A stretch of DNA of 64,000 nt, taken from the NCBI GenBank assembly GCA_963699225.1, contig OY969423.1, forward strand, positions 2,170,001-2,234,000, given 5' to 3'. The notes beneath the pieces are model-generated. The model worked only from the letters and a program-made list of their open reading frames with translations. It was not told the origin of the DNA and did no database searches. The stretch is from VRUE01 sp963699225 (GTDB taxonomy: Bacteria; Actinomycetota; Thermoleophilia; Solirubrobacterales; 70-9). The translations under genes were made by a program, and so were the position numbers. Each line of letters starts with the position of its first letter. Within the stretch, counting starts at the first letter, position 1. This document shows positions 1 to 6,458 of the stretch, one piece after another.

Positions 1-138
1 ATGTTCCGCCGGCTCAGCACAACGAGCCAGAGCTCACCCGATCCGCCTGCCTGGACCTCACTCCTCTACGGCAGCCACCCGACGATCATGCAGCGGATCG
101 AGATGACCTACGCCTGGGAACGGGCGCACCGACCCTGA
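1..138 (+). CDS. M48-family metallopeptidase, C-terminal fragment
   Basis: Only the last 45 codons are visible, in frame from base 1 to the TGA at 136-138. The gene must begin before the window, so the ATG at base 1 is probably internal. The end carries W-T-S-L-L-Y-G-S-H-P-T followed by QRIEM, the conserved C-terminal pattern (W..L..SHP...RI) of Ste24/HtpX-type zinc peptidases of family M48. These are membrane-bound proteases that cleave near or within the membrane. The catalytic HExxH lies outside the window, so activity cannot be judged. The call rests on the short C-terminal signature alone. Confidence 0.7.
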   Translation: MFRRLSTTSQSSPDPPAWTSLLYGSHPTIMQRIEMTYAWERAHRP

Positions 139-187
139 GCGGCGCCGCCGGTCGCCGCGGCCTGGGCGTTGCTAGGCTCGCTTTCAC

Positions 188-1291
188 ATGGCTGGCGACA
201 CGATTTCGTTTGCAAGAGGGGCGCCGAGCGCCGACATCCTGCCGCGCGACGCGGTGCGCGACGCGGCGGCGATCGCGCTTGCCGAGGACTGGGAAAAGGC
301 CCTCTCCTACGGCACCGGGATCGGCCATCCGGGGCTCTGCGAGTGGATCGCGCAGCGGCACGGGGGGCTCGATGACGGCCAGGTGATGGTCGCCAATGGC
401 TCGCTGGAGGCCGGCTGGATGCTCTTCGAGCACTTGCTTGAGCCCGGTGACCGGGTCGTGGTCGAGCAGCCGACCTACGATCGCACGCTGCTGATGCTGC
501 AGCGGCTCGGGGTCGAGCTGGTGGCGGTCCCGCTCGAGGACGACGGGCTCGACATCGCCGCCTTCGAAGCGGCTTTGGCGCAGGGGCCGATCAAGCTCGC
601 CCACATCATTCCCAACTTCCATAACCCGGCTGGCTGCACGCTCTCCGCCGAGAAGCGGGTGCGCTTGGTCGAGCTGGCCGCCGAGCACGACTTCTGGATC
701 TTCGAGGACGACCCCTACCGCGAGCTGCCCTTCGAGGGCGAGGCGCTGGAGACGATGCTCTCGCTCGACCAGGCCGACAAGGTGGTCCACGCTTCCTCGT
801 TCTCCAAGACGGTAAGTCCCGGCGTGCGCGTCGGCTACCTCGCCGGGCCGGCGGCTGAGATCGCCAAGCTCGCCAAGCGGGCCAACGAGACCTACATCTC
901 ACCCAACATGCTGGCCGAGGCAGTGGTGCTCGAGCTCTGCCGCTCGGGCGGGCTCGACCGCAACATCGAGTTCGTCAAGGGCGCGCTGCAGGCGCGCCGC
1001 GACGCCCTGGTCGAGGCCCTGAACGAGCGGATCCCCGAGGCCGAGTTCGTCGTCCCCGGCGGCGGCTACTTCCTCTGGCTCGACCTCGCCGAGGGCACCG
1101 ATACCAGCGCCTTGCTGGCCGAGGCCAAGGGCGAGGGCGTCGCCTTCGTCGCCGGCCCCGACTTCATGATCGAGGGCGGCACCAACAGCCTGCGGCTCTC
1201 CTTCGCCAGCGTCCCCCCCGAGCGGATCGGTGAGGGCATCGCCCGCATCGCCCGCGCGCTCGATCGCGTCCGCGCCGGTTCGCCCGCCTGA
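188..1291 (+). CDS. PLP-dependent class I/II aminotransferase (LysN/MocR-catalytic-domain type)
   Basis: This 367-residue protein has the fold-type I aminotransferase layout. There is a G-S-L-E-A-G cofactor-phosphate segment near residue 72 and N-F-H-N-P-A-G near residue 153. The Asp that pairs with the pyridine nitrogen lies in F-E-D-D-P-Y (about 172-177). The Schiff-base lysine is Lys207 in SSFSKTVSPGVRVGYL. The family includes 2-aminoadipate and valine-pyruvate aminotransferases and the catalytic half of MocR regulators; no DNA-binding domain is present here. The substrate cannot be read from sequence. The ATG at 188 gives the usual N-terminus; an ATG in another frame at 169 belongs to a shadow frame. 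The protein is probably a free cytosolic enzyme of amino-acid metabolism. Confidence 0.87.
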   Translation: MAGDTISFARGAPSADILPRDAVRDAAAIALAEDWEKALSYGTGIGHPGLCEWIAQRHGGLDDGQVMVANGSLEAGWMLFEHLLEPGDRVVVEQPTYDRTLLMLQRLGVELVAVPLEDDGLDIAAFEAALAQGPIKLAHIIPNFHNPAGCTLSAEKRVRLVELAAEHDFWIFEDDPYRELPFEGEALETMLSLDQADKVVHASSFSKTVSPGVRVGYLAGPAAEIAKLAKRANETYISPNMLAEAVVLELCRSGGLDRNIEFVKGALQARRDALVEALNERIPEAEFVVPGGGYFLWLDLAEGTDTSALLAEAKGEGVAFVAGPDFMIEGGTNSLRLSFASVPPERIGEGIARIARALDRVRAGSPA

Positions 1292-1378
1292 GCGAGCGAC
1301 TCTCCCGCATCGGCTGATCCAGCTGCGCCCACTCGCCGTAGGTGGGGTTGATGACCTATCCGCGACTGAGGAGGAAGC

Positions 1379-2047
1379 ATGGCTGTGGCTAACAAACCGA
1401 GCGCGCTGGAGCGCGTCACGGGTGACCCGGTGTCGCGGCGCAAGCTGCTCGCCGTTACCGGCGGCTCGACCGCGCTGGCGGCCTTTCTCGCCGCTTGCGG
1501 CAGCGACAGCAGCAGCACGACGACGACGATGGCCGGCAACGGCGGCGGCAAGACCGGCACCGAGCAGTTCGGCAAGGGCGACGTCGGCATCCTCAACTAC
1601 GCGCTGACGCTCGAGTACCTCGAGACCGCCTTCTACGCGGACGTGGTCAAAAGCGGCCTCTTCAAGGGCTCTGACCTGGCGACGATCCGCAAGTTCGGCA
1701 GCGAGGAGGCGGAACACGTCACCGCGCTGACCGGCTTCGTCAAGCAGATGGGCGGCAAGCCCGCCCCGAAGCCAAAGACCGAATTCCCGCTGAAGAGCGC
1801 CAAGTCGGTGCTCGAACTGGCGGCGACGGTGGAGAATCTCGGCGCCGCCGCCTACCTCGGCCAGGCGGCCAACATCAAGGGCGCCTCGGTGCTCGCCGCG
1901 GCACTCTCGATCCACAGCGTCGAGGGCCGCCACGCGGCGGCGCTCAACACCCTGCTGGGCGAATCGATCACCCCAGACGGGGCGTTCGCCAAACCCGCCG
2001 GCGCCGACGAAGTCCTCAAGTCGGTCGAACCCTTCATCGTCGGCTGA
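1379..2047 (+). CDS. Secreted ferritin-like domain protein with lipoprotein-type signal
   Basis: This 222-residue protein has an S-R-R-K-L-L twin-arginine-like motif, a hydrophobic stretch and a lipobox-like L-A-A-C near residue 40, then a Ser/Thr linker. It is therefore probably exported and lipid-anchored. The rest matches the ferritin-like domain of the PCC13-62/DUF4439-type group: D-V-G-I-L-N-Y-A-L-T-L-E-Y-L-E, a central E-E-A-E-H and a late H-S-V-E-G-R-H-A-A. These give the glutamate and histidine ligands of a four-helix di-metal bundle. A GAGGAGGA ribosome site sits just upstream of ATG 1379. It is followed 29 bases later by a paralogue, then by a sigma/anti-sigma pair, which suggests one stress operon. 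The metal and the reaction are unknown. Confidence 0.85.
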   Translation: MAVANKPSALERVTGDPVSRRKLLAVTGGSTALAAFLAACGSDSSSTTTTMAGNGGGKTGTEQFGKGDVGILNYALTLEYLETAFYADVVKSGLFKGSDLATIRKFGSEEAEHVTALTGFVKQMGGKPAPKPKTEFPLKSAKSVLELAATVENLGAAAYLGQAANIKGASVLAAALSIHSVEGRHAAALNTLLGESITPDGAFAKPAGADEVLKSVEPFIVG

Positions 2048-2076
2048 GCCGGCGCAAAGCGCGAAAGGAGAATCAG

Positions 2077-2715
2077 ATGAGCGACCAGATCCTGGCCCAG
2101 CCCGAGCTCGCCGCGGTGCATATCGACACCGACAGCGAAGACATCTCCCGCAGCGAGGTGATCCTCAAGGGAGCGCTGGCGGCCGGTGCCGTCTACGGCG
2201 CGCTCGCGGTCGGCCCCTTTGTCGGCCGGGCGCTGGCGATGGCCGAAAGCGGCGACGTCGGCATCCTCAACTTTGCCCTCACGCTCGAGTACCTCGAGTC
2301 AACCTTCTACAAGGAAGCGAAGACGCGGGCCAAGGCGAGCGGTGACCTCAAGAGCCTGATCGAGCTAGTCGGGCGCGATGAGGAAGAACACGTCGGGGCG
2401 CTGACCGAAACGATCAAGAAGCTCGGCGGCAAGCCGGTGGCGGAGCCGAAATTCGACTTCCCCTACAACGGCACCGCTGGCTTCCTCAAGCTCGCCCAGA
2501 CGTTCGAGGACACCGGGGTGAGCGCTTACAACGGCGCCGCGCCGCAGATCAAGGCCTCCGAAGTGCTGGAAGCGGCCGGCTCGATCGTCCAGGTCGAGGC
2601 CCGCCACGCCGCCGCGATCCGGCTGCAGAACAAAGAAGAACCGGCGCCGGAAGCGTTCGACCCGGCTCTGACCGAAGCTAAGGTGCTGAAGGCGGTCGAA
2701 CCCTTCATCGCCTAG
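2077..2715 (+). CDS. Ferritin-like domain protein, paralogue of the upstream gene
   Basis: This 212-residue protein shares the neighbour's ferritin-like core: G-D-V-G-I-L-N-F-A-L-T-L-E-Y-L-E, then D-E-E-E-H and V-E-A-R-H-A-A, plus the same C-terminal V-L-K-(A/S)-V-E-P-F-I. The N-terminus differs. It has no lipobox, only a hydrophobic segment at about residues 30-48 that may be an uncleaved anchor or a weak export signal. The Glu/His pattern supports a helical di-metal centre. The two genes look like a tandem duplication with separate localisation. AAAGGAG lies about 10 bases before the ATG. An oxidative or desiccation stress role is an inference from the family and from the sigma factor just downstream. 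Confidence 0.83.
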   Translation: MSDQILAQPELAAVHIDTDSEDISRSEVILKGALAAGAVYGALAVGPFVGRALAMAESGDVGILNFALTLEYLESTFYKEAKTRAKASGDLKSLIELVGRDEEEHVGALTETIKKLGGKPVAEPKFDFPYNGTAGFLKLAQTFEDTGVSAYNGAAPQIKASEVLEAAGSIVQVEARHAAAIRLQNKEEPAPEAFDPALTEAKVLKAVEPFIA

Positions 2716-2754
2716 CCCGAACCCCGCCGAAACGGTTTCTAGGAGCAATCGAAG

Positions 2755-3330
2755 ATGGGCACGAGCAAAGCAGAGCGCCTCGCTGACGAGGAGCTGATGC
2801 CGCTGATCGGGGAGAAGAACCCCGATGCCTTCGAGGTCTTCTACGACCGCCACGGTGGAGTCGCCTACTCGCTCGCCTACAGGATCGTGGGCGAGCGGGG
2901 GGCGGCCGAAGACGTGACCCAGGAGGCCTTCATCTCGATCTGGCGCAGCGGTGCCCGCTACGACGCAGCGCGCGGCAGCGTCCGTACCTGGATGCTCGGC
3001 ATCGTCCGCAACCGCGCGATCGACGCCCTGCGCAGCAAGAGCGGGAAGGCGCCGAAGCTCGACTTCGACGACGACTCGATCCTCGAGCACCGCCCGGCCG
3101 AGGAGCTGACCGATTCCGAGGCGTTGCGGCGGGAGACGGCAGAGGAGGTGCGCGGGGCGCTCGACGAGCTGCCCGGCGAGCAGTCGAAGGTGATCCAGCT
3201 GGCCTACTTCGGCGGCTTCAGCCACTCGGAGATCGCCGGCATGCTGGGCGTGCCGCTGGGCACGGTGAAGGGGAGGATGCGACTTGGATTGGAGAAGATT
3301 CGCGGTGAGCTGGCGGAGGGACTGACATGA
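2755..3330 (+). CDS. ECF RNA polymerase sigma factor (SigK/SigL-like)
   Basis: This 191-residue sigma-70 family protein has only regions 2 and 4. Region 2 shows the D-V-T-Q-E-A-F core-binding and -10 recognition segment (about residues 60-70) followed by W-M-L-G-I-V-R-N-R-A-I-D. Region 4 shows L-P-G-E-Q-S-K-V-I-Q-L-A-Y-F-G-G-F-S-H-S-E-I-A and G-T-V-K-G-R-M-R, a helix-turn-helix for the -35 element. The stop overlaps the next start as ATGA, coupling it to its anti-sigma factor. The order sigma then RskA-like anti-sigma is that of mycobacterial SigK-RskA. The two ferritin-like genes just upstream on the same strand are plausible co-transcribed or target genes. Confidence 0.93.
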   Translation: MGTSKAERLADEELMPLIGEKNPDAFEVFYDRHGGVAYSLAYRIVGERGAAEDVTQEAFISIWRSGARYDAARGSVRTWMLGIVRNRAIDALRSKSGKAPKLDFDDDSILEHRPAEELTDSEALRRETAEEVRGALDELPGEQSKVIQLAYFGGFSHSEIAGMLGVPLGTVKGRMRLGLEKIRGELAEGLT

Positions 3331-4016
3331 GCGAGAACGGACACGAGCGCCGCAGCGACGAGATCGCTGCCTTCCTGCTGGGCGCCCTGGAGCCCGGCGA
3401 GGCGGCGGAGCTGGAACGCCACCTGGCTGGCTGCGAGGAGTGCCGGACCGAGCTCGAGTGGCTGCGCCCGGCGGTGCAGCTGCTGCCTGAGTCGGTGCAG
3501 CGGGTCGAGGCGCCGCCGCAGCTGCGCGGGCGGCTGATGGAGCAGGTCCGCTCTGAGGCCGAGAGCGCGCCGGCACCGAGTCGCGGGCGCCGTTGGAGCA
3601 TCGGGGGCTGGAGCCTGCGCCCGGTCGCGGGCCTGGCCGCCCTGGTGCTCGTCGTCGCCGCAGTTGCCGCCTACGCGATCGGCAGCGGCGACTCGGGTGG
3701 CGGCAACACGACCACTGTCGTAGAAGGCCACTCGCCGGGTGTAGTCGCTGAGGTGGTCCGCGACGGTGGCTCGGGGACCCTGCACTTGACCAACCTCCAC
3801 CAGCTGCCGAGCAACAAGGTCCTGCAGGCTTGGGTGGAACGCGACGGGCAGGTCGTCTCGGCGAAGACTCTCTTCGTGCCCAACCAGGACGGCACCGCCT
3901 CGGCGACGATCGACGACATGGAAGGCGTCAAGACGGTGATGGTCACCGCCGAGCCGCGCGGCGGCAGCGTGCAGCCGACGAGCCCGCCGATCGTCAGCGT
4001 GGCGATACCGCAGTAG
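3327..4016 (+). CDS. RskA-like membrane anti-sigma factor
   Basis: This 229-residue protein has three parts. The N-terminal cytosolic ZAS-type domain has A-A-F-L-L-G-A-L-E-P-G-E and H-L-A-G-C-E-E-C (H-x3-C-x2-C, about residues 31-38). A single membrane segment follows at about residues 100-117. The outer domain is of the RskA C-terminal type, with L-Q-A-W-V-E-R-D-G and G-T-A-S-A-T-I-D. It would hold the ECF sigma factor at the membrane until regulated proteolysis releases it. It overlaps the sigma gene by four bases, the expected arrangement for a cognate pair. The signal it senses is not visible. Confidence 0.9.
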   Translation: MSENGHERRSDEIAAFLLGALEPGEAAELERHLAGCEECRTELEWLRPAVQLLPESVQRVEAPPQLRGRLMEQVRSEAESAPAPSRGRRWSIGGWSLRPVAGLAALVLVVAAVAAYAIGSGDSGGGNTTTVVEGHSPGVVAEVVRDGGSGTLHLTNLHQLPSNKVLQAWVERDGQVVSAKTLFVPNQDGTASATIDDMEGVKTVMVTAEPRGGSVQPTSPPIVSVAIPQ

Positions 4017-4033
4017 GTAGAGCGGCGACTGGC

Positions 4034-4750
4034 CTAGCGGCCGTAGCGGTCTGAGGAGAGAACCAGCTGCTCCGGGATCGTTGCCCGTGGCGGCGGTGCC
4101 GGGTCGGCGCGGACCGAGACGGTCTCAGCGACGCTGCGTGAGACCTGGTGCGTGCCCTCGGCAGAGGCGATCGTGACGCCCTCCTCGCCGGAGCTCTGCA
4201 CCGAGCCCTCGAGGCCGGGGTAGAGCCCCGAGTCCTTGAGGTAGTGGAGCAGCTCCTCGGCCTCGTTCTCGAAGCGCAGCACGTGGACCTTGGCGCCGGG
4301 CTCGACGTCGGAGAGCAGGGCGCCCTGCTCGCGGATGCCCTCGACGATCGGGTGGCCGTGAGGGCAGGTGGTGGCGTCGCCGATCGCGGCGCGCATGCGC
4401 TCCTCCAGCACCGGCGACATCGCGTGCTCGATCCGCTCAGCCTCCTCGTGCACCTCGTCCCAGGGGATGCCTAGCACGTCGGTGAGGAAGCGCTCGATCA
4501 TGCGGTGGCGGCGGACGATGTGGCTGGCGTGCTCACGGCCGGTGGTGGTGAATTCGAGCGACTTGTCGGGCTTGCGCTCGACGTAGCCGTCATCGGTGAG
4601 GCGGCCGATCATCTCGTGCACGGTCGGCGGCGAGAGCTGCATCGCGCGAGCGATGTTGGCGCCGGTCATCGGCAGCCCGGCCTCCTCGAGCCAGAACATG
4701 ATCTCCAGGTACTCCTGCTCTGCGACTGTCGCTGTCTCCATGGTGTCCAT
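4034..4750 (-). CDS. DtxR/MntR-family metal-dependent transcriptional repressor
   Basis: This 238-residue protein has an N-terminal winged helix (E-Q-E-Y-L-E-I-M-F-W-L, then I-A-R-A-M-Q-L-S-P-P-T-V-H-E-M). A dimerisation and metal-binding domain follows, with H-x4-R-H-R-M-I-E-R-F-L, E-A-E-R-I-E-H-A-M-S and C-P-H-G-H-P-I. The C-terminal SH3-like FeoA domain is near residues 150-220. These are the IdeR/DtxR hallmarks, and the length matches the family (220-235). It would repress iron or manganese uptake genes when metal-loaded. Proximity to ferritin-like genes fits a metal-homeostasis theme. An alternative ATG three codons in is possible. It converges on the anti-sigma gene with an 17-base gap. 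Confidence 0.9.
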   Translation of the reverse strand: MDTMETATVAEQEYLEIMFWLEEAGLPMTGANIARAMQLSPPTVHEMIGRLTDDGYVERKPDKSLEFTTTGREHASHIVRRHRMIERFLTDVLGIPWDEVHEEAERIEHAMSPVLEERMRAAIGDATTCPHGHPIVEGIREQGALLSDVEPGAKVHVLRFENEAEELLHYLKDSGLYPGLEGSVQSSGEEGVTIASAEGTHQVSRSVAETVSVRADPAPPPRATIPEQLVLSSDRYGR

Positions 4751-4770
4751 AGCCCGATACTAGTAGAGGC

Positions 4771-5586
4771 TCAGCGGCGCTCGATCAGGGTCGAAACGAC
4801 CGCCTCGTAGAAGCCCTCGCCCATTGCCCCCTCGGTGACCGTGGCGTTGTTCCAGGAGCCGAGTGCGGCGCGCAGGCCGGGGTCGCGCTCGGGCCCGTTG
4901 GCGACGACGAAGAAGCGGCCGACGGCGGCGGCGACCTCGAGGTCCTCGACCGAGTCGCCGACGGCTATGCACTCGGCCGGGTCGTAGCCGCGGACGCGAG
5001 CGTGGGCAGCCACGGCGCCCGCCTTGCTGACCTGCTTGGGGACCAGGTGGTAGGCGTGGGTGGGGCCCTCGACCGCGGGCATCTCGCGGCCGATCGCGCC
5101 GTTGTCGAGCAGGCGCAGGTCGTCGTGACCGTCGGCCTCGAGCAGCCGGTTGGCCTCGGCGACGTCGACCTTGCCGCGAAAGAGGTGGGAGAGGACGCGG
5201 CCGTGGTGCCAGGGAGCGTGGTACTCGAGCCGCCCGTCGAAGTGGGCGAAGAGCATCTTCGGGATGCCGCGGGCCTCGATCTTCTCGTAGACGGTGCCGT
5301 CCTCGTCGGGGACGAGGTCGCCGGTCAATAGCGTCGTCTCGCCCTCGATCGCGAAGGCGCAGCCGGCCTCGTAGATGTAGGAGCTCTGGCCCATCAGGCG
5401 GGCGGCCTCGTGGACCTGGGGCTCGCGGCGGCCGGACATGATCACGACCTCGACCCCGGCCCGGTGGCAGGCTTCCAGGCCACGCGACTGGGCCAGCGAG
5501 AAGCCGCCCTCGGCGTCGCGGAAGAGCGAGCTTCCCTTGCCGAGCAGGGTGCCGTCGAGGTCGGTGTAGACGCAGCTCAGTGCCAT
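4771..5586 (-). CDS. HAD-superfamily hydrolase (Cof/phosphatase type)
   Basis: This 271-residue protein has the HAD nucleophile motif near its start (V-Y-T-D-L-D-G-T-L-L, Asp at about residues 9 and 11). Motif II is I-M-S-G-R. The late acid motif IV is A-V-G-D-S-V-E-D-L-E-V-A-A-A-V-G near residue 220, with V-A-N-G after it. The cap between motifs II and III is of the C2 type seen in Cof-like sugar phosphatases and mannosyl-3-phosphoglycerate/sucrose phosphatases. The substrate is not identifiable. It lies 20 bases downstream of dtxR on the same strand. Its start is 23 bases from the divergent folP-like start, so the two share a very short control region. Confidence 0.85.
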   Translation of the reverse strand: MALSCVYTDLDGTLLGKGSSLFRDAEGGFSLAQSRGLEACHRAGVEVVIMSGRREPQVHEAARLMGQSSYIYEAGCAFAIEGETTLLTGDLVPDEDGTVYEKIEARGIPKMLFAHFDGRLEYHAPWHHGRVLSHLFRGKVDVAEANRLLEADGHDDLRLLDNGAIGREMPAVEGPTHAYHLVPKQVSKAGAVAAHARVRGYDPAECIAVGDSVEDLEVAAAVGRFFVVANGPERDPGLRAALGSWNNATVTEGAMGEGFYEAVVSTLIERR

Positions 5587-5609
5587 CGGTGGGTCGCTAC
5601 GGTAGCCGG

Positions 5610-6458
5610 ATGAGCTGGCGCCTCGCCGATCGCAGCCTCGACCTTGCCCAGCCGCTGGCTGCCGGGATCGTCAACGTCACCGTCGACTCGATGTTCGAGG
5701 GGGCGCGCAGTGGCACGCCGGAGCAGGCGGTTGACGACGGTTTGGCACTGGTCGAGGCGGGGTTCGACATGCTCGACGTCGGTGCGGTGGCGGCAAAAGC
5801 AGGACCGCCGGTTTCGCCTGAGGTCGAGGCGGCGGCGCTGGTGCCGGCGATCGAAGGGCTGACGGGGGCGGGAGTGCCGATCTCGGCCGACACCTTCTCG
5901 GTCGAGGTGGCGCGGGCGGCGCTCGGGGCGGGCGCCGTCGCGGTCAACGACATTTCCGGTGGCTCGGATGAGATGTTCGAGCTGGTCGCCGAGGCGGGCA
6001 GCGGCTACGTGCTGATGCACATCGAGGGGCCGCCGCGGGTCGACCGGCCGGCGCCTGACTACGGCGACGTGGTCGGGCACCTGGTCGAGTGGTTTGGGGG
6101 GAGAGTCGAGCGCGCCCGCGGCCTTGGCGTCGCCGAGGAGCAGATCGCGATCGACCCCGGACTCGACTTCGACCTCAACACCGAGCAGGACCTGGAGATC
6201 CTGCGTCGCCTGCCCGAGCTCGCTGCACTCGGCCTGCCGCTCTACGTCTCCCTTTCGCGCAAGGACTTCATCGGCGCCGCCCTCGCCGGCTCGTGGGAGG
6301 AGCGGTTGCCGGCCGGCGAGCGCGAGTGGGGGACGGTCGCCGCGGTTGCCCTGGCGGTGCGAGGTGGCGCCGACATCTTGCGCATTCACGACCGCAGCTC
6401 GTTGCAGGCGATGAGGGTTGCTGGACAGGTCGCGCGCCCGGCGCGGAGCGCCGCCTGA
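5610..6458 (+). CDS. folP: Dihydropteroate synthase-like protein with altered substrate loops
   Basis: This 282-residue TIM-barrel protein keeps most DHPS pterin-site residues: G-I-V-N-V-T, S-A-D-T-F-S, A-V-N-D-I-S-G-G, D-P-G-L-D-F-D, S-L-S-R-K-D-F-I-G and L-R-I-H-D. DHPS joins dihydropterin pyrophosphate and p-aminobenzoate in folate synthesis. Two loops are unusual. Loop 1 reads NVTVDSMFEG rather than N-V-T-P-D-S-F-S. Loop 2 reads D-V-G-A-V-A-A-K-A-G where D-I-G-G-E-S-T-R-P-G is expected, so the catalytic Ser-Thr-Arg is missing. The ATG at 5610 (10 codons into the open frame) restores a normal N-terminus. It may be a FolP2-like paralogue. Its stop overlaps the helicase start by one base. 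Confidence 0.8.
   Translation: MSWRLADRSLDLAQPLAAGIVNVTVDSMFEGARSGTPEQAVDDGLALVEAGFDMLDVGAVAAKAGPPVSPEVEAAALVPAIEGLTGAGVPISADTFSVEVARAALGAGAVAVNDISGGSDEMFELVAEAGSGYVLMHIEGPPRVDRPAPDYGDVVGHLVEWFGGRVERARGLGVAEEQIAIDPGLDFDLNTEQDLEILRRLPELAALGLPLYVSLSRKDFIGAALAGSWEERLPAGEREWGTVAAVALAVRGGADILRIHDRSSLQAMRVAGQVARPARSAA

Noticed and set aside
4148..5613. Several forward frames opposite dtxR and the HAD gene
   Set aside because: They show antisense composition only, while the reverse strand has full family motifs.
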